Shown: positions 1 through 8,001, numbered from the stretch's first letter. The stretch is 41,603 nucleotides of DNA from Prevotellaceae bacterium (GCA_020636695.1 JACJXJ010000012.1:1-41603), one strand, 5' to 3'. Notes: a model not told the origin generated them from the sequence alone. Translations and numbers: made by a program.

Positions 1-654
1 TGGTTTTTCCATTTCTACTTCCATTGTTTCCGTATTGGTCACAAAATAAGGAGAAATGTAACCACGATCGAACTGCATACCTTCTACAACCTCGATAGTG
101 GTGTCGGTGCCTTTTGCTTCTTCGATGGTAATAACGCCATCTTTTGATACTTTGCGCATGGCATCAGCAATGAGTTTACCGATAACGGCATCATTGTTCG
201 CTGAAATAGTAGCTACTTGTTCAATTTTATCGAAATCGTTGCCGACTGTTTGCGCTTGTGCTTTGATACTTTCTACTACTTTTACAACCGCTTTGTCGAT
301 ACCGCGTTTCAAATCCATAGGATTAGCACCTGCAGTTACGTTTTTTAAACCAACACCCACAATCGATTGTGCCAACACGGTAGCCGTAGTTGTTCCATCA
401 CCAGCTTGTTCGCCCGTTTTGCTAGCTACTTCTTTTACTAATTGTGCACCAAGATTCTGAACCGCATTGTCCAATTCTATTTCCTTTGCTACAGTTACAC
501 CATCTTTGGTGATATGAGGAGCACCATATTTTTTCTCAATAATTACGTTGCGACCTTTAGGTCCGAGTGTTACTTTTACCGCATTGGCCAACTCGTCAAC
601 CCCTTTTTTTAATTCGTCGCGGGCATCAATATTGAATGAAATTTCTTTTGCCAT
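1..654 (-). CDS. groEL: Chaperonin GroEL, N-terminal 218 residues (3' end outside window)
   Basis: GroEL is the 60-kDa ATP-dependent folding chaperonin of the cytoplasm and works with the GroES lid encoded just upstream. The visible part starts MAKEISFNIDARDELKKGV and contains the conserved TLGPKGRNV segment (residues 29-37) and the nucleotide-binding GDGTTT motif (85-90), whose Asp86 corresponds to the catalytic Asp87 of E. coli. The start ATG lies 37 bp after the groES stop, so the two form the usual groESL operon. The frame is open to the window edge; the rest of the roughly 545-residue protein lies outside. Identification is certain from sequence. Confidence 0.98.
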   Translation of the reverse strand, partial: MAKEISFNIDARDELKKGVDELANAVKVTLGPKGRNVIIEKKYGAPHITKDGVTVAKEIELDNAVQNLGAQLVKEVASKTGEQAGDGTTTATVLAQSIVGVGLKNVTAGANPMDLKRGIDKAVVKVVESIKAQAQTVGNDFDKIEQVATISANNDAVIGKLIADAMRKVSKDGVITIEEAKGTDTTIEVVEGMQFDRGYISPYFVTNTETMEVEMEKP

Positions 655-691
655 AATACTAAAATGTTTAATGTTAAACGATTTGTTGATT

Positions 692-961
692 TTAAAGAAT
701 TGCTAAAACATCGCTTTGACGCATGATGAGGAATCTTTCGCCTTCGAGTTCTAACTCGGTGCCAGCAAATTTACCATACAGTACACTGTCACCAGCTTTA
801 AGTACCATTTCTTCGTCTTTAGTTCCTTTACCTACTGCAACGACATTCCCTTTTAAAGGTTTTTCTTTGGCTGAATCGGGGATAATAATGCCACCCACGG
901 TTTTTTCTTCTGCCGCTACTGGTTTAATCAGTACGCGGTCTGCTAATGGTTTAATGTTCAT
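692..961 (-). CDS. groES: Co-chaperonin GroES
   Basis: GroES is the heptameric 10-kDa lid of the GroEL chamber. At 89 residues it has normal family length. It begins MNIKPLADRVLIKP and has the mobile-loop region EEKTVGGIIIPDSAKE (residues 18-33) that docks onto GroEL. It is first in the groESL operon. The upstream interval has no CIRCE element and no clear TAnnTTTG -7 box, but it does contain paired TGTCA/TGACA and TGCCAAT/ATTGGCA palindromes that could be heat-shock control sites (inference). Confidence 0.98.
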   Translation of the reverse strand: MNIKPLADRVLIKPVAAEEKTVGGIIIPDSAKEKPLKGNVVAVGKGTKDEEMVLKAGDSVLYGKFAGTELELEGERFLIMRQSDVLAIL

Positions 962-1036
962 AGTTTAAAAGTTTATTTATTGATGTTATAGATAATGGTT
1001 ATAATGCCGAAGCCTTGCTTCAGCGGTAGAAATTTA

Positions 1037-1098
1037 TCACATTGTATGCCAATGTCTGTTGCTGTCACAATTGGCAGGTGAATTATGACAAGCTGTCA
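1037..1098 (-). promoter_or_regulatory. Palindrome cluster upstream of groES
   Basis: Two inverted repeats are visible: TGACA-AGC-TGTCA at 1086-1098 and TGCCAAT...ATTGGCA at 1047-1053/1070-1076. Read on the minus strand, 1037-1051 gives TGGCATACAATGTGA, which resembles the sigma-54 -24/-12 element TGGCAc-N5-TTGC but has A in place of the final C. The 1086-1098 palindrome overlaps the last codons of the upstream gene. The role in groESL control is inference. Confidence 0.3.
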
Positions 1099-1919
1099 GC
1101 GCCCTTTCGTTGTTTAAAATATACTACACAACGGTAAATCCAAAATACGAAAAATGGTAATGCTAAGTTGAGGGTGATACTTGAAGTGTCAAGTAAATAA
1201 CCAAGAATAATTAGCGCAATGGAATAATATAGAACTCTAAAGGTCGGTTTCGCCTTTTCGTTAGGTATTATTTTCTTTATTATTGGGTAACGATAGTTCG
1301 GTATTGAAAATCGCTCAATTCCTATTTCTAGAGGATAAACTAATAGTATTAATAAGGTTTTCAAGACTTGCTGATCCGATTCGATGATCCATACGAACGG
1401 GACAAATCGGGATGCTACTAACCAAAAATATAAAAAAGCGTTGTATTTTGATCGCCACTGATTATAACCGAAAAATAATAGGGGACATGTAGTGGCTAAA
1501 CCTATTGCTATTAATGCGTTAGTTGTTGGTAGTAATAAATAGGTAATTAATAAACCAACGGTAAAAATAGCGAATCTAGCAATGGTAATTTGTCGGAAAT
1601 GGTTATTCCCATATTCCATTTCTGCTTTGTTGAGCCTTAATGTTGGGGCTGTTTCGTGGTGTACTGCTTTTATATCATTATAGATGTATCCCCATTCGTA
1701 GAGATAAAATATGGAGCATGAAAAAATACATAATGCTACTATTTCTGTCCAATGTATGGCGCTTGTACAAATTAAAGCGTAATAGATGGTGGTAAAAAAG
1801 TTGATAAAGAGCCATGACGTCATTCTCGGATTGTTATGTTGCAAACGAATCTGAAAATTGTAGTTCATGGGAATCCAAAAGAGTGATGCCATCGTTTTAT
1901 CTTTGGAATGTATAATCAT
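1083..1919 (-). CDS. UbiA-like polytopic membrane protein
   Basis: A 278-residue integral membrane protein with about seven hydrophobic segments. The stretch EWGYIYNDIKAVHHE (about residues 75-89) sits where UbiA-family prenyltransferases carry NDxxDxxxD, but only the first Asn-Asp is kept, so catalysis is uncertain. It is the last gene of a four-gene operon and its first codons overlap the preceding HAD gene; an internal ATG at 1892 (MASLFWIP) would avoid the overlap and may be the real start. UbiA-type enzymes paired with a phosphatase occur in polyprenyl-phosphoribose synthesis. A similar lipid-linked sugar role here is inference from the neighbours (phosphatase, glycosyltransferase, deacetylase). 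Confidence 0.55.
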   Translation of the reverse strand: MIIHSKDKTMASLFWIPMNYNFQIRLQHNNPRMTSWLFINFFTTIYYALICTSAIHWTEIVALCIFSCSIFYLYEWGYIYNDIKAVHHETAPTLRLNKAEMEYGNNHFRQITIARFAIFTVGLLITYLLLPTTNALIAIGLATTCPLLFFGYNQWRSKYNAFLYFWLVASRFVPFVWIIESDQQVLKTLLILLVYPLEIGIERFSIPNYRYPIIKKIIPNEKAKPTFRVLYYSIALIILGYLLDTSSITLNLALPFFVFWIYRCVVYFKQRKGADSLS

Positions 1920-2571
1920 TAGTAGGTGTTATATAATGGATGTGGTTCTGTTTGTTGGTCAACTTTTGCCATCGTTTCAGGTTGTTATATAAAATGATGG
2001 TTGCTTCTTGGGCACTTTCAATAAGTGAAACATCGCCAGGATTATCGGTAATCACCAGTGTGTATGGTTTCTGAATGTTGAGTGTAGTCAAGTATTCCGA
2101 TTTTTTGCGAAGTGCATCATATTCCAATTTCCCCTCGCAGATATTTTTGTTATATTTCAATGACGAAGAAATATAGTGTTGTATGCCCATTTTTTTTGCT
2201 ACGGTTTCTGCTATAGGATCTATGGTACCTGATACGAGTATTAATTCGTTGGTAGGACGTTTTGATTCTATCAAATCCCAGGTTTCGTGTATGCGACGTG
2301 GTGATAAATAGTTGTCGTAAAACGCATCCGCCCTGTTAAGCAACTCTGCATGCGGTATGCCTTTTAGGTAGGAAAGTGCAATTTTGCGTGATAAATCAAG
2401 ATGAAATAGGCGATATATGAGGCTGTTGGTGTACCGCCAGATGGGCGTTTTCATCAGTTTGCGAAATCGCTTGTAGGATTTCTGGGTGATGTAGAAATCC
2501 AAAAAATCAAATGTGGTATTTGAATAGAATAGCGTACCACAAATATCTATCAAAATCGCATTTGTAATCAT
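1897..2571 (-). CDS. HAD-superfamily (HAD-IB-like) phosphatase with a Cys in motif I
   Basis: This 224-residue soluble protein has the HAD motifs in order: motif I DICGT (residues 9-13), motif II Ser114 in LVSGT, a motif III Lys at 156/157, and motif IV DNPGD (176-180). The nucleophile Asp9 is present, but the usual second Asp (general acid/base) is Cys11, which is unusual for a phosphatase. Length and cap placement resemble SerB-like HAD-IB enzymes. Its ATG directly follows the stop of the glycosyltransferase gene (TAA-ATG), and it overlaps the start of the UbiA-like gene, so the three are co-translated. The substrate is unknown; a phosphorylated sugar or lipid-sugar is the contextual guess. 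Confidence 0.75.
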   Translation of the reverse strand: MITNAILIDICGTLFYSNTTFDFLDFYITQKSYKRFRKLMKTPIWRYTNSLIYRLFHLDLSRKIALSYLKGIPHAELLNRADAFYDNYLSPRRIHETWDLIESKRPTNELILVSGTIDPIAETVAKKMGIQHYISSSLKYNKNICEGKLEYDALRKKSEYLTTLNIQKPYTLVITDNPGDVSLIESAQEATIILYNNLKRWQKLTNKQNHIHYITPTNDYTFQR

Positions 2572-3771
2572 TTATTTGATGATGTTATTAAAGATTTCTT
2601 CAAATTGAAGCGCTTGGTTTTGTCGTGAAAATTGTTCTTTCTGTTGCACTTCTACGTGTGTATAGCCTTCTTGTTCCCACTGTGCGTAAGCTTTTAATAT
2701 GAAATCCTTGACTTCTTCTACTCTTGTAGCGGCTAATCCTGACTTTGTTTCTTGTATGGTTTTTGCCAAATAACCTTCGTCACTTCTGATGCAGAGAATA
2801 GGTTTTTCAACGCCTAGTGCTTCAAAGAATTTTGTGGTCATAATGCCATGCGTTCCTTTATTTGTGAGTACTAAAATGATGGAACTATTAGCCAAAATAG
2901 TTGCAACTTCTGAGTTAGGAACATAGCTATTTACTTCCAACTGATGATTATTTTCAAGGTATTGAGATGCCATCTGTTTGAGTGGCGCATGCATTTCGGC
3001 ATTTGTGTACCACACGATATCTATGAGTGGCTTGTCTATTTCAGCTAAAGCTTCAAACAATAACGTGGGATCTTGTAGAGGTTTTCCGTACCATTTCCCC
3101 GCATATACAATCTTAAATCTTTCAGATTTGACTTTCGTCGGATAAAAGCGTTTTTCATCGTATCCATTGTAGATTAGATGTGTATTCGGATTAAATTGGG
3201 ATAAATAAGCAACATGCCAAGGAGATACACTACTCAGACTATCTGCTTTGCGTAGTATTTTGTTGCGTCGCCAAATATTTAGCTGACGGTAAAGTTTACT
3301 AATCAAATTGAACGAACTGCTGCTTAATGCTTTACTGTATGCGTTGTTGGCACATTGTTCAGCAATATCTCGCAAATCTATATGTAGAGGAATCTGTTTT
3401 TGTTGTGCAATTTTATGTGCCGCTCGCAAGCCAAATGTGTGAAATGTGCTACAAAATACCATGTCGTATTCTTTATCAGTCACATATTTTTGTGCGTGGT
3501 GTGTAAAGTATCTATTTTTATAATCAAATAAAACATTCAGTATGTTTTTACATAGCCATTCGACTTTACCAAGTGTCCCTCGATGTTTGTAGAATGGGAT
3601 TTGTATTATTGGCTCTACATTTAGTGTTGACGGTATAGTTTCATATTTTTCAGTAATCCAATCGATGCTTACGTTTTTATCGCGCAGGCTCTGTACCACG
3701 TTTCTTACCCTTGCATGGTAAAGTGGTTGTGTCAGTGCATCGGTTATTACTAAAATCTTTTTTAGAGCCAT
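2572..3771 (-). CDS. GT-B glycosyltransferase, family 4-like
   Basis: A 399-residue GT-B fold glycosyltransferase. The N-terminal half has the acceptor-domain pattern (LVITDALTQPLYHARV near the start, then HIDLRDIAE near residue 130). The C-terminal half has the nucleotide-sugar domain: YAGKWYGKPLQDPTLL, then NSEVATILANSSIILVLT and GIMTTKFFEALGVEKPILCI, which resembles the E-x7-E donor-binding region of GT4 enzymes. There is no signal peptide or clear transmembrane span, so it is probably cytoplasmic or membrane-associated. It is second in the operon, behind a deacetylase-like gene. Donor and acceptor cannot be deduced; an extracellular polysaccharide or surface glycan is likely. Confidence 0.85.
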   Translation of the reverse strand: MALKKILVITDALTQPLYHARVRNVVQSLRDKNVSIDWITEKYETIPSTLNVEPIIQIPFYKHRGTLGKVEWLCKNILNVLFDYKNRYFTHHAQKYVTDKEYDMVFCSTFHTFGLRAAHKIAQQKQIPLHIDLRDIAEQCANNAYSKALSSSSFNLISKLYRQLNIWRRNKILRKADSLSSVSPWHVAYLSQFNPNTHLIYNGYDEKRFYPTKVKSERFKIVYAGKWYGKPLQDPTLLFEALAEIDKPLIDIVWYTNAEMHAPLKQMASQYLENNHQLEVNSYVPNSEVATILANSSIILVLTNKGTHGIMTTKFFEALGVEKPILCIRSDEGYLAKTIQETKSGLAATRVEEVKDFILKAYAQWEQEGYTHVEVQQKEQFSRQNQALQFEEIFNNIIK

Positions 3772-3805
3772 AGCCTCTTAATGGGTGTTGTAAAATGGTG
3801 AATAT

Positions 3806-5107
3806 TTACTCCGCTTTGATGGATAAATCATTAATAAGCGTTTGATATAAAACACTGTGATAATTAGGATTTGTAAATGTTGTATTATGCCATAATAAAC
3901 ACAAATCGCCATTATGTTTTCGTGTTTCATTCATCAGATGCCGTGCCATGTTTAAGGCTTGGGTGTCATTCAGCCCCATATATTTAGCTTCACTCAACGT
4001 GCAATCCATCATGGTCAAAGGATGAAGTGTAAGAGATGTCAGTTCTTTCGTGTGTGGATTAATAAATTGTACCGCACGACATGTACCAAGTCTAAAGCCT
4101 GCTATGTCGGCGTAGCCCATGGTGTAATCATCTGTAATGCCTGCTTTGATAAGGTACATCATATCCTCAGGTTGTAATGCATGTAGATAATGATGCCTGG
4201 CCGATGTAATAGCTTGTTTTGGAAATGCTTTTTGTAATCTGCATTGTTCTTTAACAATAAGGTTTGGATTATAGCCGCTTTGGTAACTTGCGTGTAATCC
4301 AAACAGCGCGTTAGGACAATTATTCAATGTGTGTTTTACAAATCTGGTGAAATCTTTGCCTTTTAACTTGTAGCCAGGATAATCAAATCCTTTTACGTGT
4401 TTTGCTGCTTTAATAAAATAGATAGGAATGGCACCTTGCACCTGTTTATCCCTTTCGTAAATCCACGGGAAAGTGTATGCAGGATCGTTTTCGAGTGAAA
4501 ACAATGATTTTAAAACAACTTTTATAGTACTTCCTTTGTGTAAGATACCGCGTATAAAGCCACCTATAGAGCCTCTCAGATGTCTGAAGTGTGCGATAGA
4601 ATCGACGTCGTGAGTCAAAAAAATGTTGTTATATGTTGCTTCTGGTTCGGTTACATCACATCCTTGTTGGCGTAACCAACCACGTAGTAATTGGCCATAT
4701 TCATCCACAATAGGTCTATCTATAAAACCCGCTTGGTAGGGCAATGATTTTTTACCAATAAAGCGTCCGTGCTCATCGCGTAATGTTTTAGGGTTGAGCA
4801 TCTCTTCGTAACGTGATAGTAAGAAATAGCTGCTCGCAATAATATCGGCTTCTATCAGCAATGTATTGCCTTCTTTTCGTAGGAGCGGTTTTCCAAATAA
4901 GAGTGGGGTGTGTTCTATGTTTCCTAATGGCAACTGTGGCATGGATTGCACAGTGCCATACACACCATCATCGAAGAAATGGGACGGAATAATAACCACA
5001 CGGTAACGATGAAACTGATTTACATCATTGGTGTAGCCCACTTCTGAAATTAAGTGTTTGTTTCCGTGAAGTAGAAATTCAATAATATATGTAATGGTTT
5101 CTTGCAT
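3806..5107 (-). CDS. Polysaccharide deacetylase family protein (DUF7033 plus NodB-like)
   Basis: A 433-residue protein with the Bacteroidetes architecture of an N-terminal DUF7033-like domain (about 1-150) and a divergent NodB-type deacetylase domain. Visible catalytic-type motifs are LTHDVDS (metal-binding Asp pair), GLHASYQSGYN (HxSY) and TSARHHYLH, followed by GYADIAGFRLGTCRA. No signal peptide is evident. It heads the operon continuing into the glycosyltransferase, HAD and UbiA-like genes and has its own promoter just upstream. Known relatives are associated with surface-glycan loci; the exact substrate is unknown. Confidence 0.8.
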   Translation of the reverse strand: MQETITYIIEFLLHGNKHLISEVGYTNDVNQFHRYRVVIIPSHFFDDGVYGTVQSMPQLPLGNIEHTPLLFGKPLLRKEGNTLLIEADIIASSYFLLSRYEEMLNPKTLRDEHGRFIGKKSLPYQAGFIDRPIVDEYGQLLRGWLRQQGCDVTEPEATYNNIFLTHDVDSIAHFRHLRGSIGGFIRGILHKGSTIKVVLKSLFSLENDPAYTFPWIYERDKQVQGAIPIYFIKAAKHVKGFDYPGYKLKGKDFTRFVKHTLNNCPNALFGLHASYQSGYNPNLIVKEQCRLQKAFPKQAITSARHHYLHALQPEDMMYLIKAGITDDYTMGYADIAGFRLGTCRAVQFINPHTKELTSLTLHPLTMMDCTLSEAKYMGLNDTQALNMARHLMNETRKHNGDLCLLWHNTTFTNPNYHSVLYQTLINDLSIKAE

Positions 5108-5123
5108 GGTTGTTTAAGTATTG

Positions 5124-5154
5124 CAAAGTTACAATTTTAATTGACAAAGCCATA
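5124..5154 (-). promoter_or_regulatory. Promoter of the deacetylase-glycosyltransferase operon
   Basis: Minus strand: -7 TAACTTTG (5131-5124), a perfect TAnnTTTG, with TATG (3 of 4 to TTTG) at -33 after a 19-nt spacer. Transcription would start about 10 nt before the ATG at 5107. Confidence 0.65.
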
Positions 5155-5169
5155 CTAAACAAACGAAAA

Positions 5170-5198
5170 AACGGCTGCAAAATTTTATTGCAGCCGTT
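5170..5198 (-). terminator. Intrinsic terminator of trpB2
   Basis: A 10-bp perfect stem (AACGGCTGCA / TGCAGCCGTT) with a 9-nt loop, followed on the minus strand by a T-run, about 25 bp after the trpB2 stop. Confidence 0.9.
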
Positions 5199-5221
5199 CA
5201 ATTCTAATATAGAAAATAGGT

Positions 5222-6583
5222 TTAGGCTAGTTTTTCTAATTTAGCCACATTTTTTGCTATTTCTTCTTCTGGTACTTGATAATTTTTTAATTCGCCAGCA
5301 AAATAGCGGTCGTATGATGCCATGTCAATTAAACCGTGACCTGAAAGATTGAATAAGATAACTTTTTCTTTTCCTTCTTCTTTTGCTTTCAAAGCTTCTT
5401 TAATCGCTGCTGCAATGGCGTGTGTCGATTCTGGAGCTGGAATAATACCTTCGGCTTGTGCAAATAAAACACCGGCTTCGAATGATTCTAATTGTTCCAC
5501 GTCGGTGGCTTCGATGAGTTTATCTTTCATCAATTGGCTCACGATGGTACCGGCACCATGGTAGCGTAAACCGCCTGCGTGAATGTCCGCTGGTTCAAAA
5601 TCATGTCCTAAGGTGAACATTGGTAAAAGTGGTGTAAATCCTTCGGTGTCGCCAAAGTCGTATTCAAATTTACCACGGGTTAATTTTGGACATGAAGCTG
5701 GTTCTGCAGCAATAAAGCGCGTTTGTTTTCCGCCAACTAAGTTGTCGCGTAAAAATGGGAATGAAATACCGCAGAAATTTGATCCGCCACCGAAACAACC
5801 AATCACTACATCAGGATAATCACCTGCAATTTCCATCTGTTTTTTGGCTTCTTCTCCAATAATTGTTTGGTGTAAAATAACATGATTTAAAACACTTCCT
5901 AAACCGTAACGTGTATCTGGTTGTGTCATGGCTTTTTCTACGGCTTCAGAGATGGCCATACCTAAACTGCCTGATGTGCCAGGATGTGCCGCTTGTAAAC
6001 GTCGACCAACTTCGGTAGTGTTACTTGGCGAAGCTACTACATTGGCGCCATACGTACGCATTACCGATTTACGATAAGGTTTTTGGTCGTAGCTTACTTT
6101 TACCATGAACACATCTAAATCGAGTCCAAAGTGTTTGCAAGCAATACTCAATGCCGAACCCCATTGACCTGCACCTGTTTCGGTAGTCATGTGTTTGATG
6201 CCTTGAATTTTATTGTAGTAGGCTTGTGGAATAGCTGAATTTAATTTGTGAGAACCAACTGGACTAACACTTTCGTTTTTAAAATAGATTTTGGCTGGTG
6301 TATCTAATGCTTTTTCTAAACCCGATGCTCTTACTAAAGGTGTTGGGCGATAGATGCGGTACAAATCGCGTACTTCATCAGGAATGTCGATGTAACGTTC
6401 GGTGGTAAATTCTTGTTCAACAAGTCCTTTGGCAAAAAGCCCTTCCATTTCTTCTGGTTTTAGTGGCTGTTTGGTGCCAGGATGTAGCATTGGCATTGGT
6501 TTGTTAGTTAAATCTGCTACAATATTATACCATTGTTTTGGCATGTCATTTTCTGATAATACGATTTTCTTAGTGACTTTCAT
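5222..6583 (-). CDS. trpB: Tryptophan synthase beta chain, TrpB2 type
   Basis: A PLP enzyme of 453 residues, the length and N-terminal extension typical of TrpB2 rather than the ~400-residue TrpB1. The PLP lysine is Lys113 in SPVGSHKLNSA, the catalytic Glu lies in TTETGAGQWG (about 135), and the PLP-phosphate loop is GCFGGGSNF (262-270). It condenses indole with serine to make tryptophan. No trpA is adjacent, so from sequence alone it could be an indole-salvage enzyme. However, a complete Trp-codon attenuator lies upstream, which shows expression is tuned to charged tRNA-Trp and supports a real role in tryptophan supply. Confidence 0.95.
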   Translation of the reverse strand: MKVTKKIVLSENDMPKQWYNIVADLTNKPMPMLHPGTKQPLKPEEMEGLFAKGLVEQEFTTERYIDIPDEVRDLYRIYRPTPLVRASGLEKALDTPAKIYFKNESVSPVGSHKLNSAIPQAYYNKIQGIKHMTTETGAGQWGSALSIACKHFGLDLDVFMVKVSYDQKPYRKSVMRTYGANVVASPSNTTEVGRRLQAAHPGTSGSLGMAISEAVEKAMTQPDTRYGLGSVLNHVILHQTIIGEEAKKQMEIAGDYPDVVIGCFGGGSNFCGISFPFLRDNLVGGKQTRFIAAEPASCPKLTRGKFEYDFGDTEGFTPLLPMFTLGHDFEPADIHAGGLRYHGAGTIVSQLMKDKLIEATDVEQLESFEAGVLFAQAEGIIPAPESTHAIAAAIKEALKAKEEGKEKVILFNLSGHGLIDMASYDRYFAGELKNYQVPEEEIAKNVAKLEKLA

Positions 6584-6757
6584 AATGAGTTATATTTTAA
6601 TATGTTTTATTGTTAAGTTGAATAATGATGCTTTTGTGGGTGTTGTGCTTGCACGCCATCGCCGTAGTATGCGATGTAACCAATGAAGTATATAAGCATT
6701 TAATATCATAGTGAATAACAATTGAATCTGTTTAAAATCGAAAAATTACACAAAAAA

Positions 6758-6782
6758 AACCGCAGGAGGGTATCCTACGGTT
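6758..6782 (-). terminator. Attenuator terminator hairpin of the trpB2 leader
   Basis: Minus-strand stem AACCGTAGGA / TCCTGCGGTT (one wobble pair) with a 5-nt loop, followed by eight T. It lies before trpB2, not after a gene, which marks it as a conditional terminator. Its loop and 3' arm contain ACCCTCCT (6771-6764), which can instead pair with AGGAGGGT at 6826-6819. Confidence 0.88.
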
Positions 6783-6818
6783 TCTCAATATGGTTTAAAT
6801 ATGACAAAACAAGTAACG

Positions 6819-6826
6819 ACCCTCCT
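6819..6826 (-). promoter_or_regulatory. Antiterminator segment of the Trp attenuator
   Basis: AGGAGGGT (6826 to 6819) begins 2 nt after the leader-peptide stop codon and is perfectly complementary over 8 bp to ACCCTCCT in the terminator. A ribosome that finishes the leader would cover it and allow termination; one stalled at the Trp codons would leave it free to break the terminator. AACCG at 6841-6837 could extend the pairing to the CGGTT end of the terminator. Confidence 0.8.
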
Positions 6827-6827
6827 T

Positions 6828-6875
6828 CTATAAGAACGGTTGCCACCACCAATTGTTTGTCAAACTCAATTTCAT
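6828..6875 (-). CDS. trpL: Tryptophan leader peptide, 15 residues
   Basis: A small open frame encoding MKLSLTNNWWWQPFL, with three consecutive TGG codons at 6851-6843 and a TAG stop at 6830-6828. It lies between a consensus promoter (6902-6933) and a terminator hairpin (6758-6782), upstream of trpB2. Three adjacent Trp codons in a 15-codon frame are the signature of a ribosome-sensing attenuator leader: low charged tRNA-Trp stalls the ribosome at residues 9-11. The product itself is probably only a sensor. The trpL name is by analogy with E. coli. Confidence 0.88.
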   Translation of the reverse strand: MKLSLTNNWWWQPFL

Positions 6876-6901
6876 AAATTGTCTTTTGTTAAATATGTCG
6901 G

Positions 6902-6933
6902 CAAAGTAACAAGTAAAAAATGAAATATGCAAA
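6902..6933 (-). promoter_or_regulatory. Promoter of the trpL-trpB2 transcript
   Basis: Minus strand: TTTG (6933-6930), a 20-nt spacer, TTACTTTG (6909-6902; 7 of 8 to TAnnTTTG). Transcription would start near 6895, about 20 nt before the leader peptide. It begins immediately after the pdxA stop codon. Confidence 0.8.
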
Positions 6934-6936
6934 TTT

Positions 6937-8001
6937 TTAGTCATTTTTTTTGTTAGAAATGCGTATTGGCTCTACTACCAATGGGTTTTTGCTCATTTCA
7001 TCGTACATGGCACGGTAGCGAATAATATCGCATGCGCTGTACATAGCTTGACGGAATGATTGTTCACTCGCTTCATTTTTGCCAACCAAATCGTAGGCAG
7101 TTCCATGTGCTGGCGATGTGCGAACAAACGGCAAACCTGCCGTGAAATTAACACCTTCGTCCATATATAATGCCTTGAAAGCGCCTAATCCTTGGTCGTG
7201 ATACATGGCTAAAATGGCATCATAGTGTTGAAACGAGCGTGAACCCCAAAAGCCATCTGCTGACAACGGTCCTACGCACAAAATGCCTTTTTCATTCGCT
7301 TTTTTCAACGCTGGTGTGATAATGCGTGCTTCTTCATCACCAAATAATCCTTGATCACCTGCGTGTGGATTCAATCCAAATACGGCGATGCGTGGTTTTA
7401 CGATGCCGAAATCGCGAATTAAGGTTTGGTTTAAAATGGCCAATTTATTAAGAATGAGTTCTTCTGTAATAGTTTTTGATATTTCCGAAATAGCAATATG
7501 GTTGGTTACCAATGCAATGCGTGTATTGCCACTCATCAAAATCATCAACGACTTTTGACCATTCGCTTTATGTTCTAAATATTCTGTGTGACCAGGAAAT
7601 TTAAAACTATCGTTTGGCATATTGCTTTTGTTGATAGGTGCAGTTACCAAAGCATCGATATGCCCGGCTTGTAGTTCTGCTGTGGCAGCTTCCAAGGCAG
7701 CAAAAGCGCCTTGTCCACCTTCGGCGGTGCACTGTCCCATTTCTACTTTTAGCTCATCGGCACCACAGTTAATGATGTTGATGCGTTTTGCACCAGCTTC
7801 ATCAGCCGATTTTACAATATTGATGCTCAAATGATCGAGTTCTAGTAATTTTTTGTAGTAACCAATCGCTTTAGATGAACCGTAAATCACTGGTATGCAA
7901 AGTTCCAGCATACGTGGATCGGCTAAGGTTTTTAAAATTACTTCGTAACCAATTCCATTGATGTCACCTTGTGTGATACCAATTTTGAGTAGTTTTTCCA
8001 T
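6937..8001 (-). CDS. pdxA: 4-hydroxythreonine-4-phosphate dehydrogenase PdxA
   Basis: PdxA oxidises 4-phosphohydroxy-threonine in the DXP-dependent route to pyridoxal phosphate. At 354 residues it has normal length. Visible family motifs: GITQGDINGIGYE at the N-terminus, VTAPINKSN, FPGHTEYLEH (metal-binding His), GLNPHAGDQGLFG, and AMYHDQGLGAFKAL (second metal His). It is the last gene of rlmN-DUF4837-membrane protein-pdxA, with gaps of about 10-40 bp. PLP is the cofactor of TrpB2 encoded next, though trpB2 has its own promoter. Confidence 0.97.
   Translation of the reverse strand: MEKLLKIGITQGDINGIGYEVILKTLADPRMLELCIPVIYGSSKAIGYYKKLLELDHLSINIVKSADEAGAKRINIINCGADELKVEMGQCTAEGGQGAFAALEAATAELQAGHIDALVTAPINKSNMPNDSFKFPGHTEYLEHKANGQKSLMILMSGNTRIALVTNHIAISEISKTITEELILNKLAILNQTLIRDFGIVKPRIAVFGLNPHAGDQGLFGDEEARIITPALKKANEKGILCVGPLSADGFWGSRSFQHYDAILAMYHDQGLGAFKALYMDEGVNFTAGLPFVRTSPAHGTAYDLVGKNEASEQSFRQAMYSACDIIRYRAMYDEMSKNPLVVEPIRISNKKND

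Noticed and set aside
98..460. Plus-strand 120-codon frame opposite groEL
   Set aside because: It is the antisense shadow of the strongly conserved GroEL coding frame.
962..1082. CIRCE (HrcA operator) upstream of groES
   Set aside because: No TTAGCACTC / GAGTGCTAA pair is present on either strand.
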